Origin: an uncultured bacterium | Lineage (GTDB): Bacteria; Fidelibacterota; Marinisomatia; Marinisomatales; UBA1611 | Reading direction: 5' to 3' | Length of the DNA: 38,743 bases | NCBI GenBank assembly: GCA_905478065.1 | Contig: CAJQGZ010000095.1 | Location: 1-38,743, forward strand | In this document: positions 17,603 through 25,953 of the stretch, in pieces | Position numbering within the stretch: the first letter of the stretch is position 1 | How the letters are laid out: each line of letters opens with the position of its first letter | Notes under the pieces: model-generated | What the model was told of the DNA's origin: nothing | The model's input: only the letters and a program-made list of their open reading frames with translations | Databases searched by the model: none | Position numbers and translations under genes: made by a program

Positions 17603-18670
17603 TTACTTTGTTAACAATCCTTTACGAATAAATGTCTGGGTAGGTGTTTTTACTTTAATTAAATACATACCACTACTTACATTGGTTGCATTCCACTTAT
17701 AATTGTAATTACCCTCTTCAAGTATTCTATTGTTCAAAACGTCAATTAAATTTCCTTTAATATCATAGATTGAAATATTCACATAATCACGTTTTAAAAG
17801 GACTATTTTTATATTTGTATGGGGATTAAAGGGGTTGGGGTAAAGGTTGTCTATACTGATATAATTAGGCATAACCTCAGCTTCATTAATCCCAGCATAA
17901 TCACATTCCTGCAATGATTCAACTTGAAAAGAATAATAAAACTGATCAAGACTCACGTTAAAATTTGAACTATTCTCTATGCACTCTGGGATATTATCAC
18001 AAAGATTATTTCCACCAACAGCAAAGTATGGAAACCAAGCACTGTCATCATTATTCCAATCAATGGTCATACTGCAGATACAATCAGGGAGTGATTCTAG
18101 TTTGTTATTAAATAACCATAGGTATTCTAGTTCATTTAATCCACATAACGAAGATGGTAAGGAATCAATTTTATTATAGCCAAGATCTAAATATTTGAGA
18201 CTGGATAAGCTATCTAAGTTTTCAATAACACTTTCTAAAATATTATTTGAAATGTATAACGATCTGAGTTCTTTTAATTTTTCAAAATTTAAAGGTAGTG
18301 ATGATATTCTATTCCATTCTAAATATAAACCACTAAGTTTGGTCCAATTTCCAATAGATTCTGGCAAAATAAAAATTGTATCATTCACACCTGAGCTATT
18401 ACCATAATTACCTGCCACTAATATTTTAAGTCGACCGCTGAACCATGATTGGGTTCCCAAATGAAGAGGTGATTCATAATTTAGATTATTATCATTTATA
18501 AGATCATTTAATACACTTATATCTTCATTATAAAAGCAACTGTCTCCAAAAAGGATATTTACATTACTCGGTAATGAATCAATATATGTATATGCGCTAT
18601 CGCATTGTGAAAACACTATATGCATATTCATTAATACTAATACTGAAAAACTTTTGTAAAAATGCTTCAA
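17603..18670 (-). CDS. Secreted leucine-rich-repeat protein with T9SS type A sorting domain
   Basis: A 355-residue secreted protein. A signal peptide (KSFSVLVLMNMHIVFSQ) is followed by four to five leucine-rich repeats of the LxxLYLxxNxLxSLP kind (LSGLYLEWNRISSLPL, LRSLYISNNILESV, LKYLDLGYNKIDSLP, LEYLWLFNNKLESLP). A cysteine-containing cap follows, and residues about 278-355 are a type IX secretion sorting domain: LYPNPFNPHTNIKI, VNISIYDIKG, SSGMYLIKV, ending RKGLLTK. It is therefore exported across the outer membrane by T9SS and either released or bound to the surface. The start is TTG at 18670, directly after the stop codon of the ASST-like gene with no gap; the first ATG would remove most of the signal. 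Adhesion or binding is the usual role of such proteins, but no ligand is indicated. Confidence 0.85.
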   Translation of the reverse strand: MKHFYKSFSVLVLMNMHIVFSQCDSAYTYIDSLPSNVNILFGDSCFYNEDISVLNDLINDNNLNYESPLHLGTQSWFSGRLKILVAGNYGNSSGVNDTIFILPESIGNWTKLSGLYLEWNRISSLPLNFEKLKELRSLYISNNILESVIENLDSLSSLKYLDLGYNKIDSLPSSLCGLNELEYLWLFNNKLESLPDCICSMTIDWNNDDSAWFPYFAVGGNNLCDNIPECIENSSNFNVSLDQFYYSFQVESLQECDYAGINEAEVMPNYISIDNLYPNPFNPHTNIKIVLLKRDYVNISIYDIKGNLIDVLNNRILEEGNYNYKWNATNVSSGMYLIKVKTPTQTFIRKGLLTK

Positions 18671-20746
18671 TTACTTTAAGTATAAAATTTTCTTGAATTG
18701 AGTATTGATAGAGTTGTCAATACTTAAGAAGTACAACCCCGATGGATGACTCTCAGCATTCCACACAGTATGAAAATTACTTGAATTTGATATTATTGGT
18801 ATACTTGCAACAGTTTTACCATTTATATCATATATATCAATACTGAGTCCATTTTCTAAAACATTTTCTACATTAAGATGAACAAATGAATTAAATGGAT
18901 TTGGAAAGGGCATTTTCAGATTAGCACTCTTAGGAACTATTAAAGATTCAGTATTTAAACTTAATTCATCTATATAGAGCTCGTTAATAACTGTTTTAGC
19001 TAATGAAGGTTTTTGGGAGGGTGCTACAACCATCTGGTAATAATTACTATTTGCTGAACTGCTCGTTTCTCCATTAAAAGTAATAATTTGCTCTTCTCCT
19101 GGCGAGAGTTCCACATATCCACTAAAATTATCAAACCAATTTAATTCTTCAACAAACTCATAATTGAAAACATCTGAAATAGAGCCTTCATTTTTCAATG
19201 TGAATGATACAGAAGCACTGCCCAATGCCAGTGGAATACCCGCACCAAATTCATTACCCTGTTCTTGATTAATCGAAAGACCATTTGATATTAAACTGAA
19301 AGCAATTGGATATAGGCTTGAAACTCTATTCGCTCGATAAACAGCACAGATTGGTTCACATAAGTTATAATTTCCTTGCCAAACTTGTACTCCATCACTG
19401 TTTACTTCAATTGAAGTGCCGTTACCACCAACAGTTGTGATAAGGTAATTTCCATTGTCAAGTTTTTGAGCATTACCAGATGCGAATCCGAAGAGATTTT
19501 CTGGTAAAGAATGCTCCCAAATAATTGATGCTTGGTCATTTAAAATCGATAATTCTAAAGCTCTAGAAGTAGGGACCTCAGTATTTAAAAAATGCTGGCT
19601 TAGATTTCCATTATCAAATGTGACAATATTCCCGTTTTCAAGTTTCTGTAAACCATGCTGAAAACTAAACCCAAAATCGTTTCCTAAAGTAACTTCGCCT
19701 GAAGGCATATCTCTTCCCATATTCCAGATAACCTCACCACTTGGGTAAGCGATCTTTGTTATTCTTGATAAATGTCGAATGGAAATGTATATAGCGCTTT
19801 CCTGTTCAGAAAATATCATTGCGTTAAGGTGCGTCCAATCATACTCTTGATAACCAGTAGAACTAGGTAACCACGTCCCTCCAAGAGCATCAAAATCTTC
19901 CATGGATAAATGGTCAAATACATTCCAACTCCAAACAACTTCTTTAGTATCTTTATCCCACTCAACAAGTTTGTCACCAACCCAAGGGAATTCAACTGAT
20001 AAACCATTTGCAGCAAAACCAAAACCTTGGTAATCAGATGTCCAAGGACCAATTGGAATAGGCCCTAACTGACTAGTGGAAACAATACCCATGTAGTTAC
20101 CATTTGGAAGTTTAACAAGGTCATGGTGCAAAAACTGATCATTTGGTTCTTCCCAAATAAAATCATTATCTATAGAAAAATCAATTCCAGGCAAATTATG
20201 TTCTAATGAATTATCAGAAATGCACCCTAGTAAATCAAGTGCAGGAGAAGAATTATAATAAACAATTTTTTTATCACCGGTATTCCATACCTCTTTCCCA
20301 TTAATATCAATCATTGCGCTAAAATAATTATAAAATGAACCAAATATTGTAAGGCCAGGACTAACATTATTTTCATCATAAATATTGACAGTTGATTCCG
20401 AACGCTTTTGCCCAGTAAAAAAATGATATGTTTCAGACCACTCGCTTGTTAGCGAACTTTCAAAAATTGGTCTTATTCGCCAATAATATTTTGAATCCCA
20501 ATTAATAATTTCTTCTTCAATAAAAATTAATGAACTGACAGTAGCTGTCCTTATTACGCTATCGAAAAGAGAATCAGTAGAAATTTCAAGGTTATAACTA
20601 TCTGCTTCAGGGTATTGATTCCATTCAAAAAGAACATGTATATAGTTTAGGACACTATCATTAGTTGGTAAAACTAGTTGAGCATTCAAGATTTGAAAAA
20701 ACCCTGAATATATTAAAAATATGGCTGAAAAATAATATTTGGTCAT
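18671..20746 (-). CDS. Secreted ASST-like protein with N-terminal FN3-like domain and T9SS sorting domain
   Basis: A 691-residue protein with a signal peptide (about 1-22, ending ILNAQ). An Fn3-like domain (residues 25-115; VLFEWNQYPEADSYNLEIS, YYWRIRP) comes first, then an ASST-like propeller and a T9SS type A tail (FPNPFNSFVHLNVE, LSIDIYDINGK, SGLYFLSI, ending KKILYLK). Propeller marks are LHHDLVKLPNGNYMGI, DWTHLNAMIFSEQ, SIRHLSRITKI, FSFQHGLQKLENGNIVTFDN and AQKLDNGNYLITT. It is the second ASST-like protein of the window and lies 12 bases after the PAPS synthetase gene, on the same strand. ASST chemistry does not use PAPS, so the neighbourhood suggests a sulfate-ester theme rather than a direct enzyme-substrate link. 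Catalytic activity is not established. Secretion by T9SS is well supported by the tail. Confidence 0.83.
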   Translation of the reverse strand: MTKYYFSAIFLIYSGFFQILNAQLVLPTNDSVLNYIHVLFEWNQYPEADSYNLEISTDSLFDSVIRTATVSSLIFIEEEIINWDSKYYWRIRPIFESSLTSEWSETYHFFTGQKRSESTVNIYDENNVSPGLTIFGSFYNYFSAMIDINGKEVWNTGDKKIVYYNSSPALDLLGCISDNSLEHNLPGIDFSIDNDFIWEEPNDQFLHHDLVKLPNGNYMGIVSTSQLGPIPIGPWTSDYQGFGFAANGLSVEFPWVGDKLVEWDKDTKEVVWSWNVFDHLSMEDFDALGGTWLPSSTGYQEYDWTHLNAMIFSEQESAIYISIRHLSRITKIAYPSGEVIWNMGRDMPSGEVTLGNDFGFSFQHGLQKLENGNIVTFDNGNLSQHFLNTEVPTSRALELSILNDQASIIWEHSLPENLFGFASGNAQKLDNGNYLITTVGGNGTSIEVNSDGVQVWQGNYNLCEPICAVYRANRVSSLYPIAFSLISNGLSINQEQGNEFGAGIPLALGSASVSFTLKNEGSISDVFNYEFVEELNWFDNFSGYVELSPGEEQIITFNGETSSSANSNYYQMVVAPSQKPSLAKTVINELYIDELSLNTESLIVPKSANLKMPFPNPFNSFVHLNVENVLENGLSIDIYDINGKTVASIPIISNSSNFHTVWNAESHPSGLYFLSIDNSINTQFKKILYLK

Positions 20747-20758
20747 TAAATAATATTT

Positions 20759-22408
20759 TTAAATGAAAGATAAACTTTTAATAAAATCATAAATCTGTTC
20801 GACAAGTTTTTCAGGATCAACATCACTAGAATCGATTACAAGCTCAGCATTTTGGGGAGCTTCATATGGATCAGAAACGCCTGTAAATTCTTTCACTACC
20901 CCTTTTCTTGCTAATTTATAAAGACCTTTAACATCTCTCTCCTCGCACTTTTCTAACGAAGTCGAAACATGTATCTCAATGTATCCGCCTAATTTTGAAA
21001 TAAGATTTCTGTTATATGATCTATCTTTTTCATAAGGTGCTATAGGAGCACAAATAGCGATGCCACCATTTTTTGTTATTTCACTTGCTACATACCCAAT
21101 ACGCTTGACGTTTAAAGATCGATGCTCTTTTGAAAAACCTAATTCACTCGATAAATGAGTTCTAACAATATCTCCGTCTAAGAGTGTTACAGGTTTATTT
21201 CCATTCTCTAACAGTTTTATTAATAGACCATTTGCTAAAGTAGATTTCCCCGAACCCGACAATCCTGTAAAAAAGACTGTAAAACCTCTCTTAGAAATAG
21301 GTGGTTGAGATTTTTGAAGCTCATTAGCCACCTCTTTGTAGGTAAACCATTCTGGAATATCTTTCCCTTTATCAAGGTAATCTCTTAATTGAGTCCCAGA
21401 GACTGTTTTATAATTAGTCTCACTTGGAATTTCATCAATTGGCTTGTAAATATTTTCATCTGGAAGGTAAACCAAAAACTTAAAAGGCACCATTTTAATT
21501 CCAATTTCTTCTTCAAATTTTTGAAGCATTTCTTGAGCATCATAAGGCCCATAAAATGGATTACCTTCTTTATTTAGGCCTGGCCCAGCATGATCTCTAC
21601 CAACGATTAAATGAGTACAACCATAGTTTTTTCTAATAAGAGCATGCCAGAGTGCTTCTCTTGGCCCACCCATTCTCATTGCTAACGGTATTAAACTTAA
21701 TATTGCTTTATTTTTTGGATACTTATTTAGTACATGCTGATAACACCTCACTCGAGTATAATGATCGACATCTCCAGCCTTAGTCATACCAACTACAGGA
21801 TGAATTAATAGATTAGCGTCTAAATCTTCTAGTGCTTTTAATGTCATTTCAACATGTGCTTTGTGTAGCGGATTACGTGTTTGGAAAGCGACTATATTAT
21901 ACCATCCTAAATCTTTGAACTTTTGTTTCAGATTTTTTGGACTAAGACGCAAATCTTTATAATCATAATGGTGAGGTAAGTCTATTAATTCTACTTTACC
22001 GCCTATATAAATATTGTTACTATAATTAAGTAGATAATCAACTCCGGGGTGAGATACGTCTTTAGTGCCAAAAATTAATTCTGCTTCTTTATATAAGTCT
22101 GGCTCCCATTTATTTTCAACCTCTAGAACTGCAATTGAAAATCCTTCCTTGTCCTTCAAGGTTATATTTTCCCCGATTGATATTGATTTAGAAAATTTTG
22201 AGTTAACATCCAGGGTGATAGGCATTGGCCATACACTACCATCTGAAAGTCTCATGTCAATCAATACATTTTCATAATTCTCTTTATTTAGAAAGCCATT
22301 TAAAGGAGAAAAACCTCCGTTTAAAATCATTTCTAAATCGCAAATTTGTCTGTCTCGCAACACCCAAGATTTATATTTAGAAGCATCTTTTTTAAATTTT
22401 TTATTCAT
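20759..22408 (-). CDS. Bifunctional sulfate adenylyltransferase / APS kinase (PAPS synthetase)
   Basis: A 549-residue fusion that makes PAPS from sulfate and two ATP in the cytosol. Residues 1-365 are ATP sulfurylase: FSPLNGFL, QTRNPLHKAH (176-185, nucleotide site), HPVVGMTKAGD and GRDHAGPG. Residues about 375-549 are APS kinase, with P-loop GLSGSGKST (382-390) followed by LLDGDIVR, FSKEHRSLNVKRIGYVA and SDPYEAP. The order, sulfurylase first, is that of Aquifex-like and other bacterial fusions and opposite to animal PAPS synthase. The P-loop is intact, so the kinase half should be active. No PAPS reductase or sulfite reductase is in the window, consistent with PAPS made for sulfation. A good AAGGAG lies 10 bases before the ATG. 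The 75-bp gap upstream hints at its own promoter. Confidence 0.95.
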   Translation of the reverse strand: MNKKFKKDASKYKSWVLRDRQICDLEMILNGGFSPLNGFLNKENYENVLIDMRLSDGSVWPMPITLDVNSKFSKSISIGENITLKDKEGFSIAVLEVENKWEPDLYKEAELIFGTKDVSHPGVDYLLNYSNNIYIGGKVELIDLPHHYDYKDLRLSPKNLKQKFKDLGWYNIVAFQTRNPLHKAHVEMTLKALEDLDANLLIHPVVGMTKAGDVDHYTRVRCYQHVLNKYPKNKAILSLIPLAMRMGGPREALWHALIRKNYGCTHLIVGRDHAGPGLNKEGNPFYGPYDAQEMLQKFEEEIGIKMVPFKFLVYLPDENIYKPIDEIPSETNYKTVSGTQLRDYLDKGKDIPEWFTYKEVANELQKSQPPISKRGFTVFFTGLSGSGKSTLANGLLIKLLENGNKPVTLLDGDIVRTHLSSELGFSKEHRSLNVKRIGYVASEITKNGGIAICAPIAPYEKDRSYNRNLISKLGGYIEIHVSTSLEKCEERDVKGLYKLARKGVVKEFTGVSDPYEAPQNAELVIDSSDVDPEKLVEQIYDFIKSLSFI

Positions 22409-22483
22409 TATTTAATTACTCCTTGTAAAATACTTTATTAATTAGACCCGGCTTCAACTAATTGGTTAAAAATGATTATTTAA
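22409..22483 (-). promoter_or_regulatory. Intergenic leader of the PAPS synthetase gene with AAGGAG ribosome site
   Basis: This is the only sizeable gap inside operon B. On the minus strand it ends with AAGGAG 10 bases before the ATG, one of the clearer Shine-Dalgarno sequences in the window. It also contains a 6-bp inverted repeat (AATTAG ... CTAATT, 22440-22463) around a GC-rich centre. A TTGAAG followed by TATTTT 19 bases later is a poor promoter match. I see no riboswitch-like fold. Separate transcription of the PAPS synthetase is possible but not shown. Confidence 0.3.
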
Positions 22484-23257
22484 TTAATTTTTTTCTATCA
22501 AAAAAGATTCTGTAAAAACTTGATCATCTAACCCTGTATCTGGCTTAAAAGCGGCCACTTTCATGATAGTGTAATTACCATTTTCTTTGCGCATCTCTAA
22601 TATTTTCGGGAACCAATACTTACCCATTTTGACTATTTCCTTAAAATGCAACGTTTTCTCTAATTTTGATTGCGCTGAAAAATATTCTACTTTTCTAATT
22701 TTCCATATTTGAGTATCAACATATATTTTTTTCCCCCAATATGAACTCTCTTTTATTGGAGAAGAATCAATAATGATACAATCTTTATTATTAATTATTT
22801 CTTTTCCATAAATCTTAAAACTATCATCAGAAATCTCTCTGCTTTCCAAATCTTCGTAAATGAAATCTGTAGACATAAAAGATTTTGATTTTTCTTTAGA
22901 TTTAATTTTTTTTGCTGTTTTCAATATTGGAAGAAAAAACCATTGCTCTGATAAACCATTAAATTTTGTCCAACTTAATAAGCCGGTGCCCTCAACGGAT
23001 TTAGGCTCTAAAAATTTAACTAATGATTTTTTCTTGTAATCACCGTCATCATACAATTTTTCATAACTGATAAAAGCTCTATTTTTTTGCTTTGTTTTGC
23101 TTCCCTTTTTTCTAATTATTTCTAGATGAACCTCTGATATTGATGTCTTTGGGTTTGGGTGAGCTATTACTCTTTCCATAATTTCCAATGCCTCAGGGTT
23201 GCTATCGCCAGCAAAAACGACATTAATAAAAAACAAAAAAGACAAGATTTTATTCAT
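22484..23257 (-). CDS. LolA-like outer-membrane lipoprotein-sorting family protein (copy B)
   Basis: A 257-residue periplasmic protein with signal peptide MNKILSFLFFINVVFAG, paralogous to the protein at 8812-9576. Shared marks are SLVKFLEPKSVEGTGLLSW (the KxLEPKS segment), QWFFLPILKTAKKIK and SFMSTDFIYED (126-136), followed by a beta-rich C-terminal half ending DTGLDDQVFTESFL. Proteins of this kind accompany RND/MMPL exporters and probably ferry a hydrophobic cargo. I start it at the ATG whose ATGAATAA overlaps the upstream stop by 8 bases; an in-frame ATG 18 bases earlier would put six charged residues before the signal peptide. It belongs to the module RND, small membrane protein, LolA-like. 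The paralogues differ throughout, so they may serve different cargo. Confidence 0.85.
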   Translation of the reverse strand: MNKILSFLFFINVVFAGDSNPEALEIMERVIAHPNPKTSISEVHLEIIRKKGSKTKQKNRAFISYEKLYDDGDYKKKSLVKFLEPKSVEGTGLLSWTKFNGLSEQWFFLPILKTAKKIKSKEKSKSFMSTDFIYEDLESREISDDSFKIYGKEIINNKDCIIIDSSPIKESSYWGKKIYVDTQIWKIRKVEYFSAQSKLEKTLHFKEIVKMGKYWFPKILEMRKENGNYTIMKVAAFKPDTGLDDQVFTESFLIEKN

Positions 23258-23573
23258 CCGGTTTTTCTTTTTCATCTTTTATAAAGAGTAGACCAATTGG
23301 GGTGAAAACTAGACTAATTAAAGCCACGGTAAGATAGTCTTGCCGCTGTTTAAACTCTGATAATCCTGCTAGTTGTAAGCATAAAAATATATAGATAATT
23401 AATAGTAGATCTGAATTTTTAGAACCCCATGACACAATGGTTTTAAGGTTGTAAACTTCAACTACACCTTGATTATCTGGATTTAAATAATAATTATAGA
23501 ACCACCAGATTATAGCTAGCACTGATAAAAAAAGTATAATAAGGCTAATTGATTTATCTTGGTTTTTCTTCAT
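23250..23573 (-). CDS. Small three-helix membrane protein between RND exporter and LolA-like gene
   Basis: A 107-residue protein with three hydrophobic helices: SISLIILFLSVLAIIWWFYNY (about 8-29), LLLIIYIFLCLQLAGL (56-71) and YLTVALISLVFTPIGLLFI (80-98). It has a charged C-terminal tail rich in Lys and Glu (DEKEKPDE). I do not recognise a family. Its ATG shares one base with the stop codon of the RND gene (TAATG), and its own end overlaps the LolA-like gene by 8 bases, so it is made with the exporter. Operon A has no counterpart, so it is either an accessory subunit specific to exporter B or an unrelated passenger. The tight coupling makes it very likely a real gene. Confidence 0.7.
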   Translation of the reverse strand: MKKNQDKSISLIILFLSVLAIIWWFYNYYLNPDNQGVVEVYNLKTIVSWGSKNSDLLLIIYIFLCLQLAGLSEFKQRQDYLTVALISLVFTPIGLLFIKDEKEKPDE

Positions 23574-25867
23574 TATTTATATAAAAAACTAGGTTTTATA
23601 AGACTTACGATGGCTGGTAAAATCGCCATTCCACCAACTAAACAAAAACCAATTGAAGCCATAATTAAAATACTAAATTCTTTTAAAGGCATAAATACTG
23701 AAAACATTAGTACAGAAAAACCTACGATTACAGAAACGCCATTAAATAGAATACCCTTACCTGAAACTTTCATCGTGTTAGAGATTGCTGAGTCTAGATC
23801 ATATCCTTCTCTAAGGTATTCTCTTAGATGCCAAAGAAAATGAACGGAATAGTCTATTCCAACTCCAACAAGAATACAGGTTAATAAGGAGGTTGTCATG
23901 TTTAAAGGAATACCAAAATTTCCTAATAAACTAAATATAAGTATTACTGCAAGCATCATAGGTAGACTAGCTAAAACACCGCCGACAAAAGATCTGAAAA
24001 CGATTGCCATTATCATAAATAATATCAATGAGGCCATTGCAAGACTAATAATTTGGCCTCTAATAACAGAATGACTAACTGCTCCTAACAATGCTGCTGG
24101 CCCAGACAACATAGGATTAATTGGGTTACCATCATAGTAATTCGAATGAATATAATCTTCGGTGTCATCCACTAAAGCCATTAAATCTGCAGTACTAACT
24201 TTTTTAATTCTTACAAATCCTTGCGAATAATTAGGATCATCTGTATCGTTTAATATTAAATCAAAGTCATTGTCTTCCCCTGCTATCGAGTATAAAAACA
24301 TGTACTGTTCTATAAGGTCACGACTGAATGGAATTTTCAAAGAATCAATGTTGCCGTTGTTAAAAGAAAAATGCATTTTTTTTATCACATCTGCTATAGA
24401 GTAAGTAGAACTAACTACATCATTTTTTTCTTTTATGTGGTTCATAAGTTTATCGATGTGGTTTAAAGAATTAGGATCATAAATATCCCCTTCTATAAGA
24501 ATGTTTAATTGAGTTGAACCTCCAAAAACCTCATTTATGACGGCACTAGCTCTCCTTATTTTTGAATCTTTAGGAAAATAATTATCTGGTACTGTATCTA
24601 TGGTAATATCTCTGATGCCAAATGAAAATAAGAACATCCCTGAAAATAATAATATTAAAAAAGTCGAATTATTTTTTACAAAAAATTTTCCCCAATTAAC
24701 AAGAAAATTATTTACTGCTTCTAGACTTTTTTCTTTACCGAGATAGGTTGGTCTTGGCACTAAAATTAAAATTGCAGGTATGAATAGAAGACTTAAAAAG
24801 AAAGAGACTGCTATGCCAAAAGAAACTAATGCTCCAATTTCTCGCACTTTTGTGAGTTCGTGAGTTAATAAACTTAAAAAACTAATTACTGTTGTAAAAC
24901 CGGCTAAGAAAATCGGCATCCCAAGTCTTTTCATAGTCCTCTTTAATATTTCAACTCTATCAAGATTTTGATCTAATTTTGTAAATTCATAATAATGAGA
25001 TATAATATGGATACCATAATTATTTGCAATCGCGATAAGCATTATTGGAATCAAGCCACCAATAATCGGTACAGATATTCCTAGCCAAGCCATTAATCCA
25101 AATGTCCATAGTATTGAAAACGCAACAACAAATAAAGGTAAGAATGTTCCAGTCCAACTTCTAAAACTTAAGATTAAGAGTACTATCATTAAACCGAGAG
25201 CAATAGGTGTAAAGGTCCTCATATCTCTCTTCACACTATCAATGGACTCAGCAGCTGAGATTATAGAACTAGCAATGTAAATATTTTCTGGGTCTTCAAA
25301 TCGATTAACTATTCGAAATAAGTTTTTTCTGAAAGCAATCTCATCGAAATCTGTTGGAGCCGAAATTTGAGCCACAAAACACATAATATTAAGATCTGAG
25401 GAAATTAAGCTCCCAATGATTTCGCTTGCCTGAATGGTTTCAATAAAATTTGAGGTTTCAATTGAATCTTCTGGTATTTTTTGAAGAATTTTTTGTATTT
25501 CAAAACCACCATCATCAGGGACAATATATTTTTGATTATATATAGACCCAACGCGACTTACCGAGGGAATGCTTGCTAGAGAATCATGCATAGAGGAGAA
25601 CTTCATAAGACTAGTCCTAGATAATAAATCTTCAGATTCAACAGCTATGATTACAATTTCGTTACTACTGAATAAATCTTCTGCTAATTCCATATTTTTA
25701 ACAATTTTATGATTTGGTGGGACCAATGATCTAAGACCTGGATCAATTTTTAATTCAGGAATTTTCCACATGAAAAAGATTGTTAAAAGAATGATAGAGG
25801 CAATTATCGTTCTTGGATAATATGCGTCTAATAAGAAGATACGTTTTATAATACTTTTTAAATTCAT
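23573..25867 (-). CDS. RND/MMPL-family exporter (copy B)
   Basis: A 764-residue inner-membrane transporter with the same two-repeat layout as copy A. The first helix is at about 19-36; the first helix bundle is at about 219-370, with NNYGIH at 282-287 where copy A has NSDGVH. The second half has its helix at about 400-420 and a bundle from about 625, with GVGIDYSVH at 668-676 and the relay D672. The first-half Asp is replaced by Asn-Tyr, so only the second half keeps the acidic residue. The periplasmic loops share features with copy A, such as the SxYSIxDVxKxMH pattern, so the two are related paralogues. It is the first gene of operon B, followed at once by the small membrane protein. The upstream gap is a divergent 86-bp region toward the thiamine gene. 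Confidence 0.9.
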   Translation of the reverse strand: MNLKSIIKRIFLLDAYYPRTIIASIILLTIFFMWKIPELKIDPGLRSLVPPNHKIVKNMELAEDLFSSNEIVIIAVESEDLLSRTSLMKFSSMHDSLASIPSVSRVGSIYNQKYIVPDDGGFEIQKILQKIPEDSIETSNFIETIQASEIIGSLISSDLNIMCFVAQISAPTDFDEIAFRKNLFRIVNRFEDPENIYIASSIISAAESIDSVKRDMRTFTPIALGLMIVLLILSFRSWTGTFLPLFVVAFSILWTFGLMAWLGISVPIIGGLIPIMLIAIANNYGIHIISHYYEFTKLDQNLDRVEILKRTMKRLGMPIFLAGFTTVISFLSLLTHELTKVREIGALVSFGIAVSFFLSLLFIPAILILVPRPTYLGKEKSLEAVNNFLVNWGKFFVKNNSTFLILLFSGMFLFSFGIRDITIDTVPDNYFPKDSKIRRASAVINEVFGGSTQLNILIEGDIYDPNSLNHIDKLMNHIKEKNDVVSSTYSIADVIKKMHFSFNNGNIDSLKIPFSRDLIEQYMFLYSIAGEDNDFDLILNDTDDPNYSQGFVRIKKVSTADLMALVDDTEDYIHSNYYDGNPINPMLSGPAALLGAVSHSVIRGQIISLAMASLILFMIMAIVFRSFVGGVLASLPMMLAVILIFSLLGNFGIPLNMTTSLLTCILVGVGIDYSVHFLWHLREYLREGYDLDSAISNTMKVSGKGILFNGVSVIVGFSVLMFSVFMPLKEFSILIMASIGFCLVGGMAILPAIVSLIKPSFLYK

Positions 25868-25953
25868 AATCTTTTAATGAATTAAAATTTACAGAGTATT
25901 ATTTAAGATGTTAAGAACTAGAATATCTATTTTTTTTATTAGTAATATCTCAA

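Noticed and set aside
22440-22463. 6-base inverted repeat upstream of the PAPS synthetase as an operator
   Set aside because: Arms are short and AT-only apart from one base; not enough to claim a site, so only noted in the leader entry.
25868-25953. Possible TPP riboswitch upstream of thiamine pyrophosphokinase
   Set aside because: The gap is only 86 bases and lacks CTGAGA-type and partner elements of the TPP aptamer.
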